Assembly (NCBI GenBank): GCA_019242275.1 | Contig: JAFAVT010000240.1 | Span: forward strand, 1-33,989 | DNA length: 33,989 nt | From: Alphaproteobacteria bacterium | GTDB taxonomy: Bacteria; Pseudomonadota; Alphaproteobacteria; Micropepsales; Micropepsaceae | Direction of reading: 5' to 3' | Shown here: piece by piece, positions 1-6,955 of the stretch | Numbering within the stretch: position 1 is the stretch's first letter | Layout of the letters: each line of letters starts with the position of its first letter | Notes under the pieces: generated by a model | Told to the model about the DNA's origin: nothing | Seen by the model: the letters and a program-made list of their open reading frames with translations, nothing else | Database searches by the model: none | Translations under genes and position numbers: made by a program

Positions 1-36
1 ATTGCCGGCGATGCTCTTTTGGGAGAGGCGGCATGA
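1..36 (+). CDS. 3' end of an upstream gene, possibly tRNA methylthiotransferase MtaB (partial)
   Basis: An open frame enters from the left edge and reads IAGDALLGEAA before a TGA that overlaps the ftsY ATG (ATGA). Only eleven codons are visible, so the sequence alone cannot identify it. In many alphaproteobacteria the gene directly before ftsY is mtaB, whose product ends in a small TRAM-type beta domain, and a short G-D-x-L-x-G tail would suit that. The identity is therefore inference from gene order. The 4-nt overlap suggests translational coupling with ftsY. Confidence 0.35.
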   Translation: MAGDALLGEAA

Positions 37-1049
37 GGAGGTTTGGCGAACCGCCGCCGCCGCCCACCTTCCTGGAGCGACTGAAACAGGGCTTGGCGAA
101 AAAGGGTGGCCTTTCCGACAGCCTGGTTGGTCTTTTCACCCGCAAGAAGCTGCACGCCGCCACTTTGGGCGAACTGGAAGAGGCGTTGATTGCTGCCGAC
201 CTTGGCGGCGCCCAGGCCAAGGCGATTACCGCCGCCATCGCCAGGGGACGTTACGAAGAAGACATTTCCGGCGCCGAATTGCGGGCGCTGCTGGCAGAGG
301 AAATCGCCCGCCTACTGGCACCGGTGGCCAAGCCGCTGGTGGCCGAGGACAGCAGCAAACCGTTTGTGGTGCTGGTGGCCGGTGTCAACGGCGCCGGCAA
401 AACCACCACCATCGGCAAAATGGCCAAGCGGCTGATTTCCGGCGGGGCAAAAGTGACGCTGGCGGCAGGAGACACTTTCCGCGCCGCCGCCATTGAGCAA
501 TTGGGCGTGTGGGCGAAGCGCACCGGCGCCGGCTTTGTCGCCGGCCGCCAGGGCGGCGACGCCGCGGGACTTGCCTTTTCCGCGCTGGAAAAGGCAAGGA
601 ATGATGGCAGCGATGTGCTGCTGATTGACACAGCCGGGCGCCTCCAGAACAAAGCCGGGCTGATGGCCGAGCTGGAAAAGATCGCCCGCGTGCTGAAGAA
701 GCTGGATCCGGCCGCGCCCCATGCCGTGCTGCTGGTGCTGGATGCCACCACGGGACAAAATGCCATCAGCCAGGTGGAAGCTTTCAGCCAAACCGTGCCG
801 CTGACCGGGCTGGTGATGACCAAGCTGGACGGCACCGCCAAAGGCGGCATCCTGGTGGCGCTGGCGGCCCGTTTCAGCCTGCCGGTACATTATCTGGGGG
901 TTGGGGAAGGCGAGGACGATTTGCAGGCTTTTGAACCTAAGGCTTTTGCCCGCGCTCTTACCGGGTCCGAGGCGCAGCCGAGGACGGGCGTGCGGCCAAG
1001 CGCGCCCCGGGGTGCCGCCGGATCGGATGTTGCAGGAGAAGACGCGTGA
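33..1049 (+). CDS. ftsY: Signal recognition particle receptor FtsY
   Basis: SRP receptor GTPase (338 aa). It docks ribosome-SRP complexes at the inner membrane so that membrane proteins are inserted co-translationally. After a short proline-rich start comes the helical N domain (about residues 15-95), then the G domain. The GTPase motifs are plain: G1 GVNGAGKTTT (117-126), the G2 region DTFRAAAIEQL, G3 DTAGR (199-203), G4 TKLD (263-266) and the closing GVGEGEDDLQAF. The long acidic A domain of E. coli FtsY is missing, as is usual in this class. The ATG overlaps the stop of the gene before, and the TGA overlaps the GTG of ispZ, so the three look like one operon. The roughly 30 residues after the G domain are polar and probably disordered. 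Confidence 0.97.
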   Translation: MRRFGEPPPPPTFLERLKQGLAKKGGLSDSLVGLFTRKKLHAATLGELEEALIAADLGGAQAKAITAAIARGRYEEDISGAELRALLAEEIARLLAPVAKPLVAEDSSKPFVVLVAGVNGAGKTTTIGKMAKRLISGGAKVTLAAGDTFRAAAIEQLGVWAKRTGAGFVAGRQGGDAAGLAFSALEKARNDGSDVLLIDTAGRLQNKAGLMAELEKIARVLKKLDPAAPHAVLLVLDATTGQNAISQVEAFSQTVPLTGLVMTKLDGTAKGGILVALAARFSLPVHYLGVGEGEDDLQAFEPKAFARALTGSEAQPRTGVRPSAPRGAAGSDVAGEDA

Positions 1050-1600
1050 ACCCGCAGCTTCGCCGCCTGATCCTGGATTTGGGGCCCCTGCTGGTTTTTT
1101 TTGCTGCCTTTAAACTGGGCGGTTTCTTTGCCGCGACGGCCGCCTTCATGGTGGCGATCGCCGTTGCGCTGGTGCTGGGCTGGATGTTCGAACGCCGGCT
1201 TTCGCCCATGCCGCTTTTCACCGCGGCGCTGGTGATGGTGTTCGGCGGCCTGACGCTTTATTTGCAGAATGAAACATTTCTGAAGGTCAAGGTCACCATC
1301 CTGTATCTTTTCTTCGGCGTCATTCTTCTTGGCGGTCTGGCCACCGGACGGTTGTTCATCAAATATGTCTTCGCGCAAGCCTTTGATCTGACAGAGTCCG
1401 GTTGGAAGAAACTCACCTTACGCTGGGGTTTGTTCTGCCTGGCGCTGGCCGCCCTCAACGAAGCGGTGTGGCGCAATCTCTCCACCAGCCTATGGGTGGA
1501 TTTCAAGGTCTGGGTCATACTGCCGCTGGTATTCATCTTCGCGCTGGCACAAACGCCGCTGATTTTGCGCCATGGGCGCGATGAAACCGAAAACGATTGA
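1046..1600 (+). CDS. ispZ: Inner membrane septation protein YciB/IspZ family
   Basis: A 184-aa multi-pass membrane protein of the YciB/IspZ (intracellular septation protein A) family. Family features include the opening LILDLGPLLVFFAAFKLGG, a hydrophobic segment ending in GWMFERR, the TLYLQNETFLKVKVTILY stretch, and the later ALNEAVWR and WVDFKVW motifs. About five membrane helices are visible. The start is GTG, overlapping the ftsY stop by 4 nt (GTGA), which implies translational coupling. Family members affect cell envelope integrity and septation, and the exact biochemical role is not settled. Placement after ftsY is common in alphaproteobacteria and supports the call. Confidence 0.93.
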   Translation: MNPQLRRLILDLGPLLVFFAAFKLGGFFAATAAFMVAIAVALVLGWMFERRLSPMPLFTAALVMVFGGLTLYLQNETFLKVKVTILYLFFGVILLGGLATGRLFIKYVFAQAFDLTESGWKKLTLRWGLFCLALAALNEAVWRNLSTSLWVDFKVWVILPLVFIFALAQTPLILRHGRDETEND

Positions 1601-1614
1601 GACAATAAACCCAC

Positions 1615-1635
1615 CGCCGCAATAGATATGCGGCG
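1615..1635 (+). terminator. Weak hairpin downstream of ispZ
   Basis: CGCCGCA and TGCGGCG form a 7-bp perfect stem around a 7-nt loop, 14 nt after the ispZ stop. No run of T follows, so at best this is a weak terminator or a 3'-end stabiliser. The rest of 1601-1860 holds no open frame I would defend. It contains the promoter region for the marR gene, including an AT-rich stretch near 1775-1790. Confidence 0.3.
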
Positions 1636-1860
1636 CAGGGCGCGCCCTACCAATCATTGTGTGCCGTCATGGGACGAAGGGCACACCAAGTTGCCAAACT
1701 CTGTGACAAGAAAAATGCCTTGCGCGCCCGTTCCCGCCGCAAATGAAAATTTGCGCATGGACAAGTGCGCGCAAACTTAGTTTAACATGCACCCGGGCGC
1801 TGACGACGAGCTATCGTCCGGTAGAGATGATGCTCGCGAGCGCACGAAGCAGGGGACTTC

Positions 1861-2370
1861 ATGATCAAGGGCACGCGAAAGGCGCAAGGCTTCGACCTGT
1901 CGGACGCGCCCTCGCACCTGATCCGCCGCTGTCAGCAATTCTATGGCGATCTTTATGCGCGCGAAGCCGGCACGCGCGAACTCACCAAGCAACAATTCAC
2001 CTTGCTGGCGGCGTTGGAGCAGAATGACGGCACCAGCCAGACTGCGCTGGTGGAAATTACCGGCATTGACCGCTCAACCCTGGCCGAGATGGTGCGCCGG
2101 ATGCTGGATCGCGGGCTTCTGACACGCGAGCGCACGGAAGAAGACCAGCGCGCCAATGCGGTGGCCATCAGTCCTTTGGGCCGCAAGGCGCTGCGCAGCG
2201 CCCGCAATGCCGCCGACCGGGCCGAGCGCCTGTTTCTGGAAGCGTTGCCGGCGCCGGACCGGCAGAAATTCGTCAAGGCCCTGCGCGAAATCGCTCAGGC
2301 GGCGGAAGCCATGGTGGCCGACGGCCATGAGCGCCCCACCAGGCCAACCCGCAAGCGGCGGTTGTCTTAA
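1861..2370 (+). CDS. MarR-family transcriptional regulator
   Basis: A 169-aa winged-helix regulator. The MarR core is clear: a helical N-terminal dimer arm, then LTKQQFTLLAALEQNDGTSQ, the recognition region QTALVEITGIDRSTLAEMVRRM, the wing LDRGLLTRERTEEDQRAN, and a C-terminal helix that closes the dimer. The tail is basic (RPTRPTRKRRLS). The ATG follows a good purine-rich site (CAGGGGACTTC). MarR proteins usually repress their own or a neighbouring gene and let go when a small aromatic ligand or oxidant binds. No divergent partner is visible: the upstream gene ends toward it, and an interspersed repeat follows. Target and ligand are unknown. Confidence 0.9.
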   Translation: MIKGTRKAQGFDLSDAPSHLIRRCQQFYGDLYAREAGTRELTKQQFTLLAALEQNDGTSQTALVEITGIDRSTLAEMVRRMLDRGLLTRERTEEDQRANAVAISPLGRKALRSARNAADRAERLFLEALPAPDRQKFVKALREIAQAAEAMVADGHERPTRPTRKRRLS

Positions 2371-2377
2371 GCACCAC

Positions 2378-2504
2378 TGTCATGGCCCGCGAATGCGGGC
2401 CACCCAGGTGCCATCTGCGCCAATTCAGCAATATGGCCCTGGATGGCCCATATAAAGCATGTCCTCGGACCGCGCTCAGCGCGGATCGGGGATGGGCCAT
2501 GACA
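2378..2504. repeat. Interspersed palindromic element, copy 1 (diverged)
   Basis: A 127-bp element bounded by TGTCATGGCCCG and GGGCCATGACA, which are inverted copies of each other. The interior holds further self-complementary parts (GCCCGCGAATGCGGGC and CTGGATGGCCC). The same bounding arms mark the two elements inside the TPR array (29555-29642 and 33709-33796), so this is a dispersed family in this genome. It sits just after the marR stop and may act as a bidirectional transcript end between marR and the convergent small gene. Confidence 0.75.
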
Positions 2505-2512
2505 ATCAAGGC

Positions 2513-2740
2513 CTAAATTACAATGTTGATGTGCTGACCCAGCGGGCCACCCGGCTGCGGCTGCGCGGGCGGGGATGGTGGTGCGGCAGCAGTTTTGGCC
2601 GGTTCTGCTGTCTTGACCGGCGCTGCCTGCAAATCCGGCAGGGTGAAGGCCGGTGCCGCCACTTTGGCAGCCTGCTTGGCGGCCAGGGCCGCCTGGGCGG
2701 CCTGCTGTGCGGCAAGAAGGTTGGCGGCGGATATCTGCAT
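2513..2740 (-). CDS. Small Ala/Pro-rich conserved hypothetical protein
   Basis: A 75-aa protein that begins MQISAANLLAAQQAAQAALA and ends GQHINIVI. It is rich in Ala, Pro and Gln with no signal peptide. Short proteins with the same kind of opening (M-Q-x-S-A-A-N-L-L) and a hydrophobic tail recur in alphaproteobacteria as hypothetical proteins, from memory rather than from a search. The middle (about residues 25-62) is low complexity and probably disordered. It lies 34 nt downstream of ccmG on the same strand and could be the last cistron of the ccm operon. Function unknown. Confidence 0.6.
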   Translation of the reverse strand: MQISAANLLAAQQAAQAALAAKQAAKVAAPAFTLPDLQAAPVKTAEPAKTAAAPPSPPAQPQPGGPLGQHINIVI

Positions 2741-2774
2741 CCCATCAACCTGACAAAATAGGGTTAGCCAAGTC

Positions 2775-3317
2775 TTAACCGGCTGCGGCGGCCCGGATCG
2801 CCGGCATGATCTGGGTCTTCAAGACATCGGGCGTGATGGCGCCCAGATATTTGAAGCGGATGATGCCCTTGCCATCCACAATAAAGGTCTCCGGCGCGCC
2901 AAAGACGCCCCATTCAATCCCCGCCCGGCCGTCCACGTCATTGCCGATGCGGCTGAAAGGATTGCCACTTTCCGCCAGAAAGGCGCGGATCTTCTCCGGC
3001 GTGTCCCGCTGCACCATGCCATAAAGCTCAAAACCCTTTTGCTGCGCCAGTTGCATCAGCACCGGCGCCTCGACATGGCATTCGGTGCACCAGGAGCCGA
3101 AAACATTGATGACGCTGACATGACCGGCCACCAGTTCCTTGGGACCAAAACCCAAAGTCTGGCTATCAAGCGCGGCAACCTCCACCTTGGGGGCCGGCTT
3201 GTTGATCAGGGTCGAAGGCAGCGAAACCGTGGTAGGGGCCAGGAACAGACTGCGATAGAGAAACATCGCGATCACGATGAAGCCAAGCACCGGCAGGACA
3301 TAGATCAGCCGCTTCAT
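2775..3317 (-). CDS. ccmG: Cytochrome c biogenesis thioredoxin CcmG/DsbE
   Basis: A 180-aa membrane-anchored periplasmic thiol-disulfide oxidoreductase. It passes electrons to the CXXCH cysteines of apocytochrome c so that heme can be attached. An N-terminal signal anchor (about residues 4-21) is followed by a thioredoxin fold with the active site GSWCTEC (Cys77 and Cys80) and the cis-Pro region GVFGAPETFIVD. The usual CcmG residue after the first Cys is Pro (WCPTC); here it is Thr. I chose the ATG at 3317 because it overlaps the ccmD stop by 4 nt and gives a normal signal anchor; an upstream in-frame start adds 19 residues that do not fit the family. Last recognised gene of the ccmABCDG set. 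Confidence 0.94.
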   Translation of the reverse strand: MKRLIYVLPVLGFIVIAMFLYRSLFLAPTTVSLPSTLINKPAPKVEVAALDSQTLGFGPKELVAGHVSVINVFGSWCTECHVEAPVLMQLAQQKGFELYGMVQRDTPEKIRAFLAESGNPFSRIGNDVDGRAGIEWGVFGAPETFIVDGKGIIRFKYLGAITPDVLKTQIMPAIRAAAAG

Positions 3318-3457
3318 GTCTTTTCCAGCGTTGCCAGCTTGGCTTTGACGGCACGCCAACGCGCCATCGCCCACAGCGTCAGCCCGCCCAGCAGCAGGGC
3401 AGAGACCGCGTAGGCCGGCCAGATGAAAGCGCCATACGGCGAAAGATCGAAATTCAT
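3314..3457 (-). CDS. ccmD: Heme exporter protein CcmD
   Basis: A 47-aa single-pass membrane protein beginning MNFDLSPYGAFIWPAYAVSA, with one helix (about residues 11-31) and a basic cytoplasmic tail. CcmD holds the CcmAB-CcmC-CcmE complex together and helps release holo-CcmE. Identification rests on size, the Y-x-x-F-I-W-P-A-Y motif typical of CcmD, and its place between ccmC and ccmG. Both junctions are 4-nt ATGA overlaps, so the gene is translationally coupled on each side. The true start is well inside a longer open frame. Confidence 0.93.
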   Translation of the reverse strand: MNFDLSPYGAFIWPAYAVSALLLGGLTLWAMARWRAVKAKLATLEKT

Positions 3458-4164
3458 GCCGCCCCCATCAGCGAACGCAGCCGCCGCTCCAGGATGAGGG
3501 TGCGGATGCGCGTCAGCCAGAGACAGACAAAGAGCAGCATGTAGAACAGCATCATCACCAGGAAGGGAACCAGGAAAGGCCCGGCCAGATTGCCCGACAT
3601 GATGCTTTCGCCCTGATGCAGCGTCGCCCACCAATCCACCGAGAATTTGATGATGGGAATGTTCACCGCCCCCACCAGCGCCAGCACAGCACAGATGCGG
3701 GCGGCGCGGGTTTCATCCTCGATGGCGTTCCATAGCGCGATATAGCCGAGATAAAGAAAGAACTGGACCAAGGTAGAGGTCAGCCGCCCGTCCCATACCC
3801 ACCAGGTGCCCCACATTGGCTTGCCCCAAAGCGAACCGGTGATCAGCGCCAGCAGGGTGAAGATCGCGCCCAGGGGCGCCGCGGTGCGGGCGGCGACATC
3901 GGCCAGAATGTGGCGGTTGATCAGGCTGAACAGCGACGCCACCACCATGCAGGCATAGACATTGGTGGCCATGATCGCGGCGGGAACATGGATGAAAAGG
4001 ATCAGCACGGTGCGGCCCTGCTGATAATCGGGCGGGGCGGAGAAGCCGAGATAAAGCGCCGTCGCCAGGGTCAGCAGGGCCGCGCTCCACAACCAGGGCA
4101 GGAGCGCCCCCGACAGGCCCATGAAACGGGCGGGATTGGCATAGCGGAACAGCCAGTCGAACAT
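3454..4164 (-). CDS. ccmC: Heme exporter protein CcmC
   Basis: A 236-aa, six-helix heme-handling protein that loads heme onto the chaperone CcmE at the periplasmic face. The tryptophan-rich WWD signature WGTWWVWDGRLTS lies at 118-130, flanked by the two conserved heme-ligand histidines, His59 (in FIHVPAA) and His183 (in TLHQGES). Length and helix layout match the family. It starts 17 nt after ccmB ends and overlaps ccmD by 4 nt. ccmE, ccmF, ccmH and ccmI are not in the window and must be encoded elsewhere if System I is complete. Confidence 0.97.
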   Translation of the reverse strand: MFDWLFRYANPARFMGLSGALLPWLWSAALLTLATALYLGFSAPPDYQQGRTVLILFIHVPAAIMATNVYACMVVASLFSLINRHILADVAARTAAPLGAIFTLLALITGSLWGKPMWGTWWVWDGRLTSTLVQFFLYLGYIALWNAIEDETRAARICAVLALVGAVNIPIIKFSVDWWATLHQGESIMSGNLAGPFLVPFLVMMLFYMLLFVCLWLTRIRTLILERRLRSLMGAA

Positions 4165-4181
4165 GCGGGTTTTCTATCTTC

Positions 4182-4847
4182 CTACCCGGCCAGATTGAGG
4201 CGCACGCCTTGGGCGGCGACAAAGGGACTTAGCAGGCTCGCGGCCAGCGAAAAAGCCGCCAGAAAGCCAACAGCGCCATTGGTGAGGCCGGTCTGCGCTT
4301 CAAGCACCATGCCGGCGCCGAACATCACCGCCGGAACCAGCAGAGGCAGCACAATCAGGGGTAAAATCAGCCCGCCACGGCGCAAGGAGAGTGTCAAACT
4401 GGCGCCAATGGCGCCCACAGCGCTCACGGCCGGCGTGCCGATGGCCAGCGACATAGTAAGGGCAATGACCGCCGAACCGGAAAGGCCGAAGAAGACCGAA
4501 AGAATGGGCGACAGCAAGGTCAGCGGCAGACCGGTGGAAAGCCAATGCGCCGCGATCTTGGCGAAGGCGGCCCCTTCCAACGACAAAGGTGAAAGGGCGA
4601 TGAGGTCCAGCGAGCCGTCTTCGTAATCAGCCTGGAAGAGGCGGTCGAGCGACAGCAGCGCCGCCAGCGCCGCCCCCACCCACAAGATGCCGCCCCCCAT
4701 CTTGGCCAAGAGATTGAGATCGGGGCCGACGCCCAGCGGCACCAGCGTTGCCACCAATGCGAAAAAGCCCAGCGCCAGCACGGCGCCGCCGCCTTCGCGC
4801 ACTGAGAGGCGCAGGTCACGTGTAAGAAGGGCGAGGAACGGCGTCAC
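4182..4847 (-). CDS. ccmB: Heme exporter permease CcmB
   Basis: A 221-aa membrane subunit of the CcmAB ABC transporter, which uses ATP to release holo-CcmE from CcmC-CcmD. Six hydrophobic segments are visible. Family stretches include LLTRDLRLSVREGGG at the N-terminus, LDRLFQADYEDGSLDLIALSPL near 68-89 and the SLRRGGLILPLIVLPLLVP run. Translation starts at GTG (4847), overlapping the ccmA stop by 4 nt (GTGA), so the two subunits are coupled. Context and sequence agree. Confidence 0.95.
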   Translation of the reverse strand: MTPFLALLTRDLRLSVREGGGAVLALGFFALVATLVPLGVGPDLNLLAKMGGGILWVGAALAALLSLDRLFQADYEDGSLDLIALSPLSLEGAAFAKIAAHWLSTGLPLTLLSPILSVFFGLSGSAVIALTMSLAIGTPAVSAVGAIGASLTLSLRRGGLILPLIVLPLLVPAVMFGAGMVLEAQTGLTNGAVGFLAAFSLAASLLSPFVAAQGVRLNLAG

Positions 4848-5470
4848 AGCTTCAGCACCGCGTTGCCCAAGCGAAGCGTTTCATTTGAAAGTCCCAGCGA
4901 TTCATGCGTGGCGGCGATGACAAGACCGCCCTCTCCGCAATGCAGCGCAATCAGCCGCGCCACCAGGGCCTTGCCGACGGTGTCCAGGGCGGCGAAAGGC
5001 TCGTCCAGCAGCCAGAGCGGCCGGCGTGATGCCAGCAATCGCGCCAGCGCCAGCCGCCGCCGCTGCCCGGCGGAAAGATAGCGGCAGGGCAATTCCGCCT
5101 GGCGTGAAAGGCCGACCTGTCCCAGCAGCGCGATTTCGTCGCCCTCACGGCCGTAAAGCTTGCTGAAGAACGCCAATTGCTCGCTGACCGTGAAGCTGGC
5201 CTTCAGCGCATCATGATGACCCAGCCAGCCGACATATTTGCCGCGCTCTTCCGGCTCGGAGATTTCCGTGTCGCCTTCATGCAGCGTCACGCTGCCCGCA
5301 CCGGCAGGCAGCAGTCCTGCGATCAGGCGCAGCAGCGAGGTCTTGCCGGCGCCATTGGCGCCTTCCAGCGACAGCGCTTGCCCGGCTTTCACGGTGAAGC
5401 TGAGATTCTCCACCAGCCGGCGCGAACCGCGCTGCACTGTCAGCTTTTCGGCGGTGAGGGATTGGATCAT
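4844..5470 (-). CDS. ccmA: Heme exporter ATP-binding protein CcmA
   Basis: A 208-aa ABC ATPase and the first gene of the ccm operon. Walker A GANGAGKTS is at 37-45, signature YLSAGQRRR at 131-139, Walker B LWLLDEPFAALD at 152-163, and the switch His in ATHE. It energises CcmB in holo-CcmE release. The ATG at 5470 gives the usual MIQSLTAEKLTVQRG opening. A frameshifted copy of its first 50 bp lies about 190 nt upstream (5610-5657), with a palindromic element between, so the region feeding transcription into ccm has been rearranged. Confidence 0.95.
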   Translation of the reverse strand: MIQSLTAEKLTVQRGSRRLVENLSFTVKAGQALSLEGANGAGKTSLLRLIAGLLPAGAGSVTLHEGDTEISEPEERGKYVGWLGHHDALKASFTVSEQLAFFSKLYGREGDEIALLGQVGLSRQAELPCRYLSAGQRRRLALARLLASRRPLWLLDEPFAALDTVGKALVARLIALHCGEGGLVIAATHESLGLSNETLRLGNAVLKL

Positions 5471-5532
5471 TCTCTCAATTCACCATGGGCGGCCCCGTCG
5501 CGCAAAGCGCGATAAAACCAACAAAGTGCCGC

Positions 5533-5595
5533 CCATCCAGGGCAACACGCACCGGTTTTGGTGGCTCTGGATGGCCGGGTCAAGCCCGGCCATGG
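5533..5595. repeat. Palindromic element related to the TGTCATGGCCC family (partial)
   Basis: CCATCCAG near 5533 is answered by CTGGATGG near 5567, and directly after comes the perfect hairpin GGCCGGGTCAAGCCCGGCC. The same pair of inner arms (CCATCCAGA and TCTGGATGG) occurs in the elements at 29555-29642 and 33709-33796. Here the outer TGTCA arms are missing, so this is a truncated or related member. It separates ccmA from the duplicated ccmA fragment. Confidence 0.6.
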
Positions 5596-5609
5596 AGAGG
5601 TGGGAATGG

Positions 5610-5657
5610 CGCGAACCGCGCTGCACCGTCAGCTTCTCGACGGTGAGAGAGGATCAT
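5610..5657 (-). pseudogene. Duplicated fragment of the ccmA 5' end
   Basis: Read on the minus strand, these 48 nt match the first 50 nt of ccmA (5421-5470) with a few substitutions and a net 2-nt loss. They include the ATGATCC start and the AAGCTGAC and GTGCAGCGCGGTTCGCG blocks. The missing bases throw the copy out of frame, and the match stops sharply at both ends. It cannot make a CcmA product. It is best read as a relic of a local duplication around the palindromic element. Confidence 0.75.
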
Positions 5658-6052
5658 AAGCACTTTTTGGCTCAGTCCGACCCTTGCCGAAAGGCGCGGT
5701 CATCTTCCAGAGTGCCGAAGTGCCTACCACCGGCGCACGCTTTTTGCGTATATGTTTGCGCTTAGCTGAAAACGCGGCCTCTAGTTTCAGTTGGAACTGA
5801 GACTTTGGCATCTGCTTACTTTGCGGGGCAGCCTTGCCTTTAGTAAGGCGTTTGTGCGGGCGAATTTCGGCGTCCCACCTCCAGGAAAACCTCCTGCAGC
5901 GTGCTTGTACACTCCAATCTTCCATCGCTAGCGCGAGGGATTTTGTGGCGTGAGCAGGAGTGCGGTTGCCGCGGCCGCTCGCCCAGGCTCGCGGCGCTCG
6001 TCGCTTTCGCAGGTCCACTGGACCTGCTCATGCGCTGCGCGCACCGCTCCTC

Positions 6053-6775
6053 TCAGTACATGTGCTGGCCGCCATTGATGGACATGGTGCTGCCGGTGAT
6101 AAACCCCGCATCATCCGCCACCAGGAACAGCACACCGCGGGCGATTTCGTCGGCCTTGCCCAGGCGGCCTACAGGAATACGCGCCACAATCTTGGCCAGC
6201 ACATCGGCCGGCACCGCCGCCACCATGTCGGTATCAATATAGCCCGGCGCAATGGCGTTGACGGTGATGTTGGCGCGGGCGCCTTCCTGGGCCAGCGCCT
6301 TGGTGAAGCCGTGAATGCCCGACTTGGCAGCGGCATAATTGACCTGACCATACTGGCCGGCCTGGCCGTTGATCGAGCCGATATTGACGATGCGGCCGAA
6401 CTTGCGTTCGTTCATCCCGTCCCAGGCCGCCTTGCACATGTTGTAGCAGCCGCCCAGATTGGTGTGCATCACATCATCCCAGGCGGAGCGGGTCATCTTC
6501 TTCATGGTGCCGTCACGGGTGATGCCGGCATTGTTGACGATGATTTCGACCGGGCCCAGTTCGCTTTCGATCTGCTTCACCCCTGCGGCGCAGGCGTCGA
6601 AATCGGCCACATCCCATTTGTAGGCCTTGATGCCCGTGCGTTCGGTGAAGGCCTTGGCCCGTTCCTCATTGCCGGCATAGTTCGCCGCCACTGTGTAGCC
6701 AGCCTTTTTCAGCCCGACCGAAATCGCCTCGCCGATGCCGCGCGTTCCGCCCGTCACCACCGCCACCCGTGCCAT
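6053..6775 (-). CDS. phaB: Acetoacetyl-CoA reductase PhaB
   Basis: A 240-aa short-chain dehydrogenase that reduces acetoacetyl-CoA to (R)-3-hydroxybutyryl-CoA with NADPH, the second step of polyhydroxybutyrate synthesis. The Rossmann motif GGTRGIG is at 9-15, NNAG at 81-84, and the catalytic Ser134, Tyr147 and Lys151 (Y-x-x-x-K) are in place. The ending SINGGQHMY is typical of PhaB rather than of FabG. The ATG at 6775 has AGGAG six nt upstream and begins MARVAVVTGG; a longer in-frame start adds 19 unlikely residues. It is divergent from the bicupin gene. A TGC-rich site about 70 nt upstream may bind PhaR. Confidence 0.95.
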   Translation of the reverse strand: MARVAVVTGGTRGIGEAISVGLKKAGYTVAANYAGNEERAKAFTERTGIKAYKWDVADFDACAAGVKQIESELGPVEIIVNNAGITRDGTMKKMTRSAWDDVMHTNLGGCYNMCKAAWDGMNERKFGRIVNIGSINGQAGQYGQVNYAAAKSGIHGFTKALAQEGARANITVNAIAPGYIDTDMVAAVPADVLAKIVARIPVGRLGKADEIARGVLFLVADDAGFITGSTMSINGGQHMY

Positions 6776-6843
6776 GCCATGCTCCTGTTCAAATATCGGA
6801 GCAATTAAGGCGGCATTCTTGGGACGGTTCAACCGCCCAAATG

Positions 6844-6855
6844 TTGCTGCACTGC
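6844..6855. promoter_or_regulatory. Candidate PhaR-type TGC-rich site upstream of phaB
   Basis: TTGCTGCACTGC lies 69-80 nt upstream of the phaB start in the 180-nt divergent gap with the bicupin gene. It shares the 8-mer TTGCTGCA with the phaA-phaR intergenic region (9529-9536). PhaR proteins of other alphaproteobacteria are known to bind TGC-rich, CTGC/GCAG-type palindromes before pha genes. Assignment here is inference. Confidence 0.4.
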
Positions 6856-6955
6856 GTTAAATCGCGGGCAAAATGAGAGCAGATCATGCTGCGCACTTGA
6901 GCCGCCTTCTGCTGCGGCATAGCGTCAGGCCAAACAATAAAGCCGGGGAAACATC

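Larger units (their letters stand above)
5471..6052. other. Non-coding region between ccmA and phaB
   Basis: A 582-bp stretch with no gene I can defend. It holds part of a palindromic element (about 5533-5595), a 48-bp stray copy of the ccmA start (5610-5657) and a less ordered tract to 6052. A minus-strand open frame of 129 codons covers 5629-6018, but its composition is basic and irregular, it has no recognisable motif, and its end runs into the ccmA fragment, so I do not call it a gene. The ccm promoter should lie in the first part. Confidence 0.6.

Noticed and set aside
3236-3374. Longer CcmG start at 3374
   Set aside because: It adds 19 polar residues before the signal anchor and would overlap most of ccmD; the ATG at 3317 fits the 4-nt overlap pattern of the operon.
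5629-6018. A 129-codon minus-strand frame between phaB and ccmA
   Set aside because: Irregular basic composition, no ribosome site, no motif, and its end lies in the duplicated ccmA fragment.
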